Below, one piece after another: positions 1-6,097 of a stretch of DNA of 7,275 nt. The notes beneath the pieces are model-generated. The model saw only the letters and a program-made list of their open reading frames with translations. It had not been told where the DNA came from and made no database searches. The stretch spans positions 1 to 7,275 of the forward strand of contig JAADFV010000104.1 of the NCBI GenBank assembly GCA_013152695.1, written 5' to 3'. Each line of letters opens with the position of its first letter. The stretch's first letter is position 1. Origin of the DNA: Chloroflexota bacterium. GTDB lineage: Bacteria > Chloroflexota > Anaerolineae > J102. Both the position numbers and the translations under genes were made by a program.

Positions 1-450
1 GACGACTGTCCCAATGTCGCGACCGACCATTACCACCCGTCCCTGCTTAGCGATGCGGCGTTGTTGCTCTGTCAGGGCCGCGCGCACGCCCGGATAGGCA
101 CTCACGGTCGAAACATGGGCATCGACCTCGGCACTGCGCAGGGCCCAGGTGACATCTTCATCCCCTAGCAGAACCGTATAACGCCGGCCATCGTCCACTT
201 GCGGCGGTTTTACGTGAACAGGTAGTTCCCTGGCCAGTTGTGTGATCTGTTGCTCATCGCTGATGGGGATATGCCGCCGCAGGGCAGCAAGCGTGACGGC
301 GCGATACATGGCGCCGGTATCGAAGAAGAGAAAACCCAGGCGCCGGGCTAATTCATGCCCGACGGTACTCTTTCCAGAGGCGGCAGGCCCATCAATTGCA
401 ATGACAAGGGGAGGTGATGAAGGGGGCGGAATTGGAGATTGGCAAGGCAT
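1..450 (-). CDS. cmk: Cytidylate kinase, N-terminal 150 residues (cut by window start)
   Basis: Cytoplasmic CMP/dCMP kinase of pyrimidine nucleotide salvage and supply, ATP + (d)CMP to ADP + (d)CDP. Read on the - strand from ATG at 450, the frame stays open for 150 codons to base 1. A P-loop GPAASGKST lies at residues 21-29 after the hydrophobic strand LVIAID. The CMP-binding motif DTGAMYRA is at 44-51, and a Cmk-typical stretch at 98-150 includes DVTWALRS and GRDIGTVV. The family averages about 220-230 residues, so roughly 70-80 C-terminal residues lie outside the window. The residue before GRDIGT is Val142, where many homologues have Glu. The first 14 residues are Pro/Ser-rich and are not part of the usual fold. 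ATG 450 is the only Met ahead of the P-loop. No Shine-Dalgarno precedes it, only a CT-rich tract. It is divergent from the ilv operon and metabolically unrelated to it. The family call is secure; the exact start is less so. Confidence 0.93.
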   Translation of the reverse strand, partial: MPCQSPIPPPSSPPLVIAIDGPAASGKSTVGHELARRLGFLFFDTGAMYRAVTLAALRRHIPISDEQQITQLARELPVHVKPPQVDDGRRYTVLLGDEDVTWALRSAEVDAHVSTVSAYPGVRAALTEQQRRIAKQGRVVMVGRDIGTVV

Positions 451-628
451 GAGGGAGAGGGAGAGAGTGTGGGAGGGAGTGAGGGGGAGGATAAGGGTAT
501 CTGGCAAACAGCTTCTGCATTGTACGCCGAAAACGCCCGATCTGCCCAACACAGGAATGCCTTATTGATAAGCGTATATCTTTGCCACCTGAACGGTGAT
601 ATACCAGTCACGACCCCATTTTCCAAAT
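451..628. other. Divergent intergenic region between cmk and the ilv promoter
   Basis: I find no convincing gene here. Bases 451-491 are almost pure purine on the + strand (three T interruptions at 468, 470 and 480). They would form a long pyrimidine-rich 5' untranslated stretch in cmk mRNA. Bases 561-572 (CTTATTGATAAG) form a palindrome with 5-base arms around TG. It lies 57 bases upstream of the ilv -35 box and 37 bases upstream of the candidate cmk -10, so it could be an operator, but nothing else supports that. Short frames on either strand here match no family I recognise. Confidence 0.6.
519..524 (-). promoter_or_regulatory. Candidate -10 element for cmk
   Basis: On the - strand this reads TACAAT, five of six matches to the sigma-70 -10 consensus. 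It lies about 70 bases ahead of the cmk start. The -35 side is poor: TGGGCA lies 18 bases upstream and TTGGGC 19 bases upstream. The assignment rests mainly on position and the -10 match. Confidence 0.25.
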
Positions 629-657
629 TTGACATCTCGTAACAAACCATTTATACT
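629..657 (+). promoter_or_regulatory. ilv-leu operon promoter, sigma-70 type
   Basis: A perfect -35 box TTGACA (629-634) is followed by a 17-base spacer and the -10 box TATACT (652-657, five of six consensus bases). An AT-rich stretch (616-628) precedes the -35 box. The transcription start is predicted at a purine near 663-667. That gives a leader RNA of about 335 bases before ilvB, which would contain the leader peptide frame and both terminator hairpins. The sequence match is direct; the start site is inferred. Confidence 0.85.
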
Positions 658-699
658 TCTCCACCAATAGTGGTCAAGCGACCTTTCCTGATTCGAAAC

Positions 700-810
700 A
701 TGACAGTATTCTCCTTGTCCTTCCTCGTTATTGTTATCATTATTGTGCTTCTGGCTCTTATTAGCGGCCAGGAGCCATTACCGGTTGGAAGGCAGGTGGA
801 TCACCGTTAG
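700..810 (+). CDS. ilv operon leader peptide, 36 aa, Leu/Ile/Val-rich
   Basis: The frame runs from ATG 700 to TAG 808-810. Residues 9-21 read LVIVIIIVLLALI, so 12 of 13 are branched-chain residues, and 17 of all 36 are. Three consecutive Ile codons (13-15) sit at the centre. The tail after Gly23 (QEPLPVGRQVDHR) is hydrophilic. It lies 43 bases downstream of the -10 box and ends 24 bases before the terminator stem. This is the expected position for an attenuation leader peptide sensing Leu-, Ile- and Val-tRNA charging, equivalent in role to E. coli IlvL or IvbL though not shown to be homologous. No clear Shine-Dalgarno precedes it, only a CCTTTCCT tract at 682-689. The alternative, a tiny membrane peptide with one hydrophobic segment, is less likely given the terminator and the downstream genes. 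Confidence 0.85.
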   Translation: MTVFSLSFLVIVIIIVLLALISGQEPLPVGRQVDHR

Positions 811-852
811 ACCAAAGTAGTTTTTTTGTAACTCAACCCCCTTCCCAACCGG
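781..852 (+). promoter_or_regulatory. Antiterminator pairing (segments 2 and 3)
   Basis: Bases 781-792 (CCGGTTGGAAGG) pair with 840-852 (CCTTCCCAACCGG) in 12 Watson-Crick pairs, with one bulged C at 844. This uses the whole 5' arm core and loop of the terminator hairpin, so the two structures cannot coexist. A competing protector pairing joins 714-724 to 787-796: ten pairs, one of them G-U, with base 718 bulged. It overlaps the first codons of the branched-chain run. The complementarity is visible directly; the regulatory role is inferred. Confidence 0.72.
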
Positions 853-870
853 AAGGGGGTTTTATTTTTT
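835..870 (+). terminator. Intrinsic terminator 1 (attenuator)
   Basis: An 11-bp perfect stem pairs AACCCCCTTCC (835-845) with GGAAGGGGGTT (851-861) around the five-base loop CAACC. Bases 860-870 are ten T and one A. The U tract is only on the + side, so it acts on operon transcription. Its position between the leader peptide and ilvB makes it the attenuator rather than a gene-end terminator. Confidence 0.9.
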
Positions 871-889
871 GAAAACTGTGGGGCAAAGC

Positions 890-936
890 CGCCTCCAACC
901 ACGAGCGTACAGCGACGTGCGTTGGGGGCGTTTTTT
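890..936 (+). terminator. Second terminator-like hairpin in the ilv leader
   Basis: CGCCTCCAAC (890-899) pairs with GTTGGGGGCG (921-930) in ten pairs including one U-G. Inner pairing of CACG (900-903) with CGTG (916-919) extends the stem past a bulged C920. Six T residues (931-936) follow directly. It ends 62 bases before ilvB. It may back up terminator 1 or be a separate control point. No rival pairing as clear as that for terminator 1 is visible. Confidence 0.72.
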
Positions 937-985
937 GTCCTCCAAACTCGCTATCCATCTTATTTTTTCCACCACTCAAGAACAC

Positions 986-990
986 AGGAG
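986..990 (+). promoter_or_regulatory. Ribosome binding site of ilvB
   Basis: AGGAG lies eight bases before ATG 999 and supports that start. The site is outside both leader hairpins, so control is expected at transcription termination rather than by hiding this site. Confidence 0.85.
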
Positions 991-998
991 ACCCCGTT

Positions 999-2708
999 AT
1001 GAAACGGACCGGAGCCCAGATCATCTGGGAAGCTATGTTACGTGAAGGCGTAACCACCGTCTTCGGTATGCCAGGAGGCGCCATCCTACCCGCATTCGAC
1101 GCCCTGGCACAGTATCCCCAAATTCATTTTGTTTTGAGCCGGCATGAGCAGGGTGCTGCCCATATGGCTGATGGCTACGCACGCGTGAGCGGCGATGTTG
1201 GCGTATGTGTCGTCACATCAGGGCCGGCCGCCACCAACCTGGTTACAGGGCTGGCTACAGCCATGATGGACTCGGTACCCATTGTCGCCGTCACCGGCCA
1301 GGTCCCCACCAGTCTCCTGGGCAACGACGCTTTTCAGGAAACGGACGTTACCGGTGTCACGCAGCCGGTGACCAAACATAATTTCCTGGTGACAGATATC
1401 AATGAACTGGCCCAGGTGATGAAAGAAGCCTTCTATATCGCCCGGACAGGGCGCCCCGGCCCGGTGCTTGTCGACATCTGCAAAGATGTGCAAAACGACA
1501 GCACCGATTTTGTTTATCCCGATGAAGTACATTTGGGTGGCTTCGATCGTTGGACCGAGCTGGAAGGAGACATCGATGCTGCCGTCGAGCTCATCAACAA
1601 TGCCAAACGCCCCCTCATCCTCGCCGGACATGGTGTACAAATGGGTAACGCCATGCAGGAACTGCGCGAATTCGCCGAAAAAGCGGAAATTCCTGTGACC
1701 ATGACCCTCCTTGGCCTGGGTGACATACCCGAAACCCACCCTCTCTCTCTGGGCATGTGCGGCATGCATGGCGAGGCGCCTTCCAATTTAGCCATTCAGG
1801 AATGCGACGTCCTCATCGGCGTGGGTATGCGCTTCGACGATCGCGTCACCGGCAAATTAGACGAATTCGCCCCTAATGCCAAAATCATTCATCTGGAAAT
1901 GGACCCGGCAGAGGTGGGGAAAAACGTTATGCCCGATATCGCCCTGATCGGTGACGCCAAAGTCGGTTTGCAGGCGCTGCTTGCCAAAGTACGTCCCGCC
2001 CATCATCGCGAATGGCTGGCAGAGATCAATCAATGGCGTCAAGAAAGTGAAGAGCGAGACATCCTGAAAGCCGAAGTAGAAGAGCTCATTCCGCCTTTTG
2101 TGATGCGACAACTCTGGCATACGACTGGCGGCGACGCCATCATCGTCTCTGATGTGGGACAGCACCAAATGTGGGAGGCCCAATACTACCTGCACGAACA
2201 CGCCCGACAACTCCTCACCTCTGGCGGACTGGGCACGATGGGCTACGCCATGCCTGCTGCGATCGGCGCCCAAATGGCCGCACCCGAGAGTGCTGTATGG
2301 GTAGTCGCCGGAGATGGTGGGTTCCAGATGACCATCCAGGAGCTCGGTACTATCGCCCAAGAAAAGCTACCCATCAAAATTGCTATCATCAACAATGGTT
2401 TTCTCGGCATGGTGCGCCAGTGGCAGGAACTTTTCTACGAAAGGCGCTATACCGGTACCCCTATGCTCAACCCCGACTTCGTCAAACTGGCCGATGCCTA
2501 CGGCATTCCCGGCCGTGTGGTCAGTAAACAAGAAGAAGTCGCTGATGCTCTGAAAGAGGCCAGCGCCCACCCCGGCCCCTACCTGATCGATTTTCAGGTC
2601 AAAGAAGAAGTGAACGTCTATCCCATGGTGGCACCGGGTGCCGCGGTGGGAGATTTGCTCCGTCGTGCTATCGTTCAAGGCCCTAGCGGCGTTACCCCTG
2701 CCTGGTAG
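999..2708 (+). CDS. ilvB: Acetohydroxyacid (acetolactate) synthase large, catalytic subunit
   Basis: ThDP- and FAD-dependent cytoplasmic enzyme, first common step of Ile/Val/Leu synthesis. It condenses two pyruvates to 2-acetolactate, or pyruvate with 2-oxobutyrate to 2-acetohydroxybutyrate. The 569 residues match the family length. In order: N-terminal ThDP-binding domain with catalytic Glu50 ([15 protein letters not shown]) and the AHAS-type loop GNDAFQET around Phe112-Gln113; central FAD domain with [12 protein letters not shown] (274-285); C-terminal ThDP domain with GDG at 438-440 running to Asn465-Asn466; then GMVRQW with Trp475, the residue that shapes substrate preference and herbicide binding. 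Glyoxylate carboligase and other relatives are unlikely given these motifs and the adjacent ilvN. One oddity is SGPAATN at 74-80, where AHAS proteins usually have SGPGATN. ilvN follows after 11 bases, so the subunits are probably made together. Confidence 0.97.
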   Translation: MKRTGAQIIWEAMLREGVTTVFGMPGGAILPAFDALAQYPQIHFVLSRHEQGAAHMADGYARVSGDVGVCVVTSGPAATNLVTGLATAMMDSVPIVAVTGQVPTSLLGNDAFQETDVTGVTQPVTKHNFLVTDINELAQVMKEAFYIARTGRPGPVLVDICKDVQNDSTDFVYPDEVHLGGFDRWTELEGDIDAAVELINNAKRPLILAGHGVQMGNAMQELREFAEKAEIPVTMTLLGLGDIPETHPLSLGMCGMHGEAPSNLAIQECDVLIGVGMRFDDRVTGKLDEFAPNAKIIHLEMDPAEVGKNVMPDIALIGDAKVGLQALLAKVRPAHHREWLAEINQWRQESEERDILKAEVEELIPPFVMRQLWHTTGGDAIIVSDVGQHQMWEAQYYLHEHARQLLTSGGLGTMGYAMPAAIGAQMAAPESAVWVVAGDGGFQMTIQELGTIAQEKLPIKIAIINNGFLGMVRQWQELFYERRYTGTPMLNPDFVKLADAYGIPGRVVSKQEEVADALKEASAHPGPYLIDFQVKEEVNVYPMVAPGAAVGDLLRRAIVQGPSGVTPAW

Positions 2709-2719
2709 GAGAAAATATC

Positions 2720-3274
2720 ATGTCCAACCACTCCGTAAGAAATGACCGAACCGACAGACACACTGTCATCGCCTGGCTCGAAGACAAACCTGGTGTTCTC
2801 AACCGCGTCATCGGGCTGTTTCGACGCCGCAATTTCAATATCGAAAGCCTTACCGTGGGGCATAGCGAAACCCCCGGCATCAGTCGCCTCACTTTTGTCG
2901 TCAATGGCGACGATCACATGGTCGATCAAGCAATCAAACAGCTCTACAAGCTAATCAATGTCGTCAGGGTAGAAAATATCACCGAAAAACCTGCGATCAA
3001 GCGGGAAATGACCCTGGTGCGTGTCAAAGTCGATAGCAAGACGCGGGGCGAGATTATGCAAATCGTCGATATCTACCGCGCTCGTATTGTCGATGTGAGC
3101 ATGGATGCCGTGGTCGTACAGGCGGTCGGGCGAGAAGAACAGATCGACAGCCTCTTAGATTTGCTCAGTAATTATCCGGTTCTGGAAATGGTACGTACCG
3201 GCGTTGTAGCCATGACGCGCGGCCATGTCGGACGCAACGGCAATGGTAAACACAAACGCCGTGCTGCGCTCTAA
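2720..3274 (+). CDS. ilvN: Acetohydroxyacid synthase small, regulatory subunit
   Basis: This regulatory partner stimulates IlvB and in the family confers feedback inhibition by valine. The 184 residues comprise an N-terminal ACT domain (about 14-90, with [15 protein letters not shown] and FNIESLTVG) and a C-terminal small-subunit domain (about 95-172, with [10 protein letters not shown] and ending GVVAMTRG). A family Asn that contacts valine in E. coli IlvH (Asn11 there) is Asp22 here. Gly25 and Asn40 at the other conserved positions are kept. As I recall, Asp also occurs at this position in some cyanobacterial proteins, so loss of feedback cannot be concluded. The last 14 residues ([14 protein letters not shown]) are a basic tail beyond the usual end. 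AGGAG (2707-2711) overlaps the ilvB stop and lies eight bases before the ATG, which suggests translational coupling. ilvC begins 51 bases downstream. Confidence 0.96.
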   Translation: MSNHSVRNDRTDRHTVIAWLEDKPGVLNRVIGLFRRRNFNIESLTVGHSETPGISRLTFVVNGDDHMVDQAIKQLYKLINVVRVENITEKPAIKREMTLVRVKVDSKTRGEIMQIVDIYRARIVDVSMDAVVVQAVGREEQIDSLLDLLSNYPVLEMVRTGVVAMTRGHVGRNGNGKHKRRAAL

Positions 3275-3325
3275 CTTATTTCAATCTCCCTCTCCTACTC
3301 AACTCATTAAGGAACACAAGTCATC

Positions 3326-4327
3326 ATGGCAACCATCTACTACGATCAAGACGCTGACCTTGCCCAACTCAAAGACCGCAAAATCGCCGTTTTAGGCTAT
3401 GGCAGTCAAGGTCACGCTCATGCCCTCAGCCTCCACGATAGCGGTCTCGATGTGCGTGTAGGCTTGTACGAAGGCTCGAAATCATGGCAAAAAGCCGAAG
3501 AGGCAGGTCTGCGCGTGCTGCCCACAGCAGAAGCCTGCGCCGAAGCCGACATGATTATGATCCTTCTCCCCGACACCAAGCAGCCTCAAGTCTACAAAGA
3601 AGCAGTCGAGCCCAACCTCAAACCAGGCGACACCATCATGTTTGGCCACGGTTTCAACATTCGCTACGGCCAAATCGTTCCCCCCGATTTTGTCGACGTC
3701 AGCATGGTGGCGCCGAAAGCGCCCGGACACCGTGTGCGCGAGCTTTATGTCGAAGGTGTGGGTACACCGGTCCTGGTTGCCGTGTATCAAGATGCCAGCG
3801 GCCATGCCTGGGAAGATACGCTCGCCTACGCCAAGGCCATTGGCGGCACGCGCGCCGGCGCCCTCAAGACCACCTTCAAAGAAGAAACCGAGACCGACCT
3901 CTTCGGCGAACAATCCGTTCTCTGCGGGGGTGTCAGCGCCTTGGTGAAAGCTGGCTTCGAAACCCTGGTAGAAGCAGGTTACCAGCCTGAAATCGCCTAC
4001 TTCGAATGCATGCACGAACTCAAACTCATCGTCGATCTGATGTACCGCGGCGGCTTATCCTACATGCGTTACAGCATCAGCGACACAGCCGAACATGGTG
4101 ACTATCACGCCGGTGATCGTATTGTCAACGAACAGTCGAAACAGGCCATGAAAGAAATCCTCGAGGATATTCAATCGGGCGCTTATGCCGAGGAATGGAT
4201 CGAGGAAAATGCCAAAGGCCGGCCCAATTTCAATGCCCGTCGCGCCGCCGAACGAGATCTGCTTATCGAAGAAGTGGGTAAAAACCTGCGCCGGATGATG
4301 CCCTGGCTCGATCCAATAGAAGTGTAG
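3326..4327 (+). CDS. ilvC: Ketol-acid reductoisomerase, class I
   Basis: Mg-dependent enzyme that isomerises and reduces 2-acetolactate or acetohydroxybutyrate to the dihydroxy acids, the second common step. The 333 residues fit the short class I form. The N-terminal Rossmann domain has [10 protein letters not shown] at 24-33 and a cofactor-specificity loop YEGSKSW at 48-54, whose serines are usual for NADPH-type enzymes. His108 (GHGFN) and Lys131 (APKAPGH) match active-site positions. The C-terminal knotted domain carries the metal ligands Asp191 and Glu195 ([10 protein letters not shown]), Glu227 and Glu231 (FECMHEL), and Ser252. No catalytic residue is missing. An AAGGA sequence (3309-3313) lies 12 bases before the ATG, a rather long spacing. 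The gap after ilvN is pyrimidine-rich with no terminator, so read-through from ilvN is expected. A strong hairpin follows the stop. Confidence 0.97.
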   Translation: MATIYYDQDADLAQLKDRKIAVLGYGSQGHAHALSLHDSGLDVRVGLYEGSKSWQKAEEAGLRVLPTAEACAEADMIMILLPDTKQPQVYKEAVEPNLKPGDTIMFGHGFNIRYGQIVPPDFVDVSMVAPKAPGHRVRELYVEGVGTPVLVAVYQDASGHAWEDTLAYAKAIGGTRAGALKTTFKEETETDLFGEQSVLCGGVSALVKAGFETLVEAGYQPEIAYFECMHELKLIVDLMYRGGLSYMRYSISDTAEHGDYHAGDRIVNEQSKQAMKEILEDIQSGAYAEEWIEENAKGRPNFNARRAAERDLLIEEVGKNLRRMMPWLDPIEV

Positions 4328-4334
4328 TTTCACC

Positions 4335-4367
4335 GGTCGAGTGCCGAGCGATGCCCGGTGCTTGACC
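4335..4367 (+). other. Long intercistronic hairpin between ilvC and leuA
   Basis: Bases 4335-4346 pair with 4356-4367 in twelve pairs, three of them G-U. After an A-C mismatch, 4348-4349 pair with 4353-4354 around a GAT loop. A pure pyrimidine tract (4366-4389) follows, but it is C-rich rather than a T run, so this is not a typical intrinsic terminator. An alternative six-pair stem joins CACCGG (4331-4336) to CCGGTG (4355-4360). Possible roles are stabilising the 3' end of ilvC mRNA, partial termination or RNA processing. The pairing is seen; the role is inferred. Confidence 0.55.
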
Positions 4368-4389
4368 CTTCTCTCTTTCTCCCCCTCCC

Positions 4390-4395
4390 AAGGAG
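4390..4395 (+). promoter_or_regulatory. Ribosome binding site that fixes the leuA start
   Basis: AAGGAG lies eight bases before ATG 4404. It marks that ATG, rather than the in-frame ATG at 4341, as the leuA start. The 4341 codon lies inside the intercistronic hairpin and has no such site. Confidence 0.88.
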
Positions 4396-4403
4396 TGATC
4401 TCA

Positions 4404-6071
4404 ATGTCCGATCCTGCTATTTCGGGCCCCGAAAAAGTCTATATCTTCGATACCACCTTGCGCGATGGCGAGCAATCGCCGGGCGCGACCCTCAATACCC
4501 AAGAAAAACTCGATATCGCCTGGCAGCTTGCACGTCTGGGCGTAGACATCATCGAAGCTGGCTTTCCCGCCGCATCGCCGGGCGACCTCGAAGCCGTACA
4601 ATCCATTGCCAAGACGGTTGGTCAGGAAATGCGGCTCGACAAAGAAGGCAATCCTGCCGAACCGCCCGTCATTTGTGGCCTGGCTCGTGCTAACAAAAAG
4701 GATATCGATGCCGCCTGGGAAGCGGTCCGTTTTGCCAAACACCCGCGCATCCACACCTTTTTGGCAACCTCATCGGTGCATATGGAGCATAAGCTACGTA
4801 TGACTCCCGATGAAGTGGTACAGACCGTTCATGACATGGTGGGCTATGCCAAGTCCTTATGCGATGATATCGAATTCAGCCCCGAGGATGCCGGCCGCAG
4901 TGAACCACGCTTCCTCTACCGTGTCTTGGAAACGGCTATTGCTGCCGGTGCCACCACCATCAACATCCCCGACACAGTCGGCTATACCACTCCTGAGGAA
5001 TTCGGCCGCCTTATCCGTGACATTCGCGAAAACACACCTGGCGCCAAAGATGTAATCATTTCTGTGCATTGTCACAACGACTTGGGGCTGGCCACGGCCA
5101 ACACCCTCGCCGGCATCCAGAACGGCGCCCGGCAAGTGGAAGTGACGATGAACGGCATCGGCGAACGCGCCGGCAACACCAGTCTCGAAGAGATTGTCAT
5201 GGCCCTGTATGTGCGCCAGCAGGTTTACGAACTCGACACCAACATCGTCACCCAAGAAATCCATCGCACTTCCGATATGGTCAGTCGCTACACCGGTATG
5301 GTCATCCAGCCCAACAAGGCCATTGTCGGCGCCAATGCCTTCGCCCACGAAGCCGGTATCCATCAGGATGGAATGCTCAAGCACAAGCGCACCTACGAAA
5401 TCATGGATGCCCACACCATCGGCCTCAGCCATTCACAGCTAGTGTTGGGCAAACATTCAGGCCGTCATGCCTTCCGCGTTCGTCTTCAAGAAATGGGCTT
5501 CCGGCTCGATGACGAAGAGCTCAACAATGTGTTCCGACGCTTCAAAGAACTGGCCGATAAGAAGAAAACTATCAGCGATGCAGATCTCGAAGCCCTCGTG
5601 GGCGATGAAGTTTACCAACCCCAAGAAACCTGGGAACTGGTCAACGTCCAGGTGCAGACCGGCACCAACGTCGTCCCTACAGCCGTTGTAACCCTTCGTA
5701 ACCTGAAAACAGGCGAAGAGATTACCGACGCAGGCTTCGGAACCGGCCCTGTCGATGCCATGTATCAAGGAATCAACCGTATCGTGCAAGCGCCCAATCG
5801 CCTGGTCGAGTACATGGTGCAGGCTATCACCGAGGGCATGGATGCAACTGGCGACGTCACCATCCGCATTGCCGTGCCCGAAAGCCGGGGCTACAAACTT
5901 ACGGCCCAGGGCCGGCCCCGTCGACGGCTCTTTTCTGGCCGCGGTGTCGACACAGATATCGTCGTTGCCAGTGCTAAAGCCTACATGCAGGCCCTCAACA
6001 AACTCCTGGCTGCCCTAGAACAGAATAATGCCACCACCACTGTCGACAATAACGACACCGTTACCGCCTAG
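4404..6071 (+). CDS. leuA: 2-Isopropylmalate synthase
   Basis: Committed step of leucine synthesis: acetyl-CoA + 2-oxoisovalerate to 2-isopropylmalate and CoA, in the cytoplasm. From ATG 4404 it has 555 residues. The DRE-TIM-type (HMGL-like) catalytic barrel begins with [13 protein letters not shown] (15-27), including metal ligand Asp16. The metal ligands His222 and His224 (VHCHND) follow, then GERAGNT with Asn258. The linker carries AGIHQDG (317-323) and GKHSGRHAF (349-357). Residues from about 400 to 530 form the LeuA allosteric domain, normally the site of leucine feedback inhibition, ending in an Asn/Thr-rich tail. The regulatory domain and neighbouring leuC favour isopropylmalate synthase over homocitrate or citramalate synthase, which share the barrel. 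An upstream in-frame ATG at 4341 would add 21 atypical residues and is rejected. The gene lies 76 bases after ilvC and 26 before leuC. Confidence 0.95.
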   Translation: MSDPAISGPEKVYIFDTTLRDGEQSPGATLNTQEKLDIAWQLARLGVDIIEAGFPAASPGDLEAVQSIAKTVGQEMRLDKEGNPAEPPVICGLARANKKDIDAAWEAVRFAKHPRIHTFLATSSVHMEHKLRMTPDEVVQTVHDMVGYAKSLCDDIEFSPEDAGRSEPRFLYRVLETAIAAGATTINIPDTVGYTTPEEFGRLIRDIRENTPGAKDVIISVHCHNDLGLATANTLAGIQNGARQVEVTMNGIGERAGNTSLEEIVMALYVRQQVYELDTNIVTQEIHRTSDMVSRYTGMVIQPNKAIVGANAFAHEAGIHQDGMLKHKRTYEIMDAHTIGLSHSQLVLGKHSGRHAFRVRLQEMGFRLDDEELNNVFRRFKELADKKKTISDADLEALVGDEVYQPQETWELVNVQVQTGTNVVPTAVVTLRNLKTGEEITDAGFGTGPVDAMYQGINRIVQAPNRLVEYMVQAITEGMDATGDVTIRIAVPESRGYKLTAQGRPRRRLFSGRGVDTDIVVASAKAYMQALNKLLAALEQNNATTTVDNNDTVTA

Positions 6072-6097
6072 AAGCGCTCTTCCTCCAACACATCCCC

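Larger units (their letters stand above)
663..936 (+). promoter_or_regulatory. Transcription attenuator leader for BCAA biosynthesis
   Basis: The predicted 5' leader of the operon contains a short frame rich in Leu/Ile/Val codons (700-810), competing RNA pairings and an intrinsic terminator (835-870) ahead of ilvB. The inferred mechanism has two states. When charged Leu, Ile or Val tRNAs are scarce, the ribosome stalls in codons 9-21 and covers segment 1 (714-724). Segment 2 (781-792) can then pair with segment 3 (840-852), which blocks the terminator. When supply is good, the ribosome clears the run, segment 1 pairs with 787-796, and the terminator forms. The arrangement parallels the ilvGMEDA and ilvBN leaders of Escherichia coli. 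Pairings were found by eye; no folding energies were calculated. Confidence 0.8.

Noticed and set aside
242..650. Frames on both strands over the cmk 5' end (242-568 +, 348-650 -, 439-642 +)
   Set aside because: They overlap the well-supported cmk frame in other phases or sit in the low-complexity purine tract, and resemble no family.
592..808. Nine-base inverted match between AACGGTGAT (592-600) and ATCACCGTT (800-808)
   Set aside because: The first copy lies upstream of the predicted transcription start, so it cannot pair in the leader RNA. The length is within chance expectation for the region.
790..815. T-box riboswitch (GGTGGATCACCG resembles the T-box core)
   Set aside because: The core normally reads GGTGG, one base, then ACC; here three bases intervene. 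I could not find a Stem I with specifier loop in the roughly 120 bases upstream. That space is filled by a translated-looking frame rich in BCAA codons.
833..1084. 83-residue - strand frame across the terminators and ilvB start
   Set aside because: It spans both leader hairpins and the ilvB N-terminus, and its protein has no recognisable features.
4341..4403. Upstream in-frame leuA start at ATG 4341
   Set aside because: The added 21 residues do not look like a LeuA N-terminus and the codon lies within a hairpin. A good ribosome site exists only for ATG 4404.
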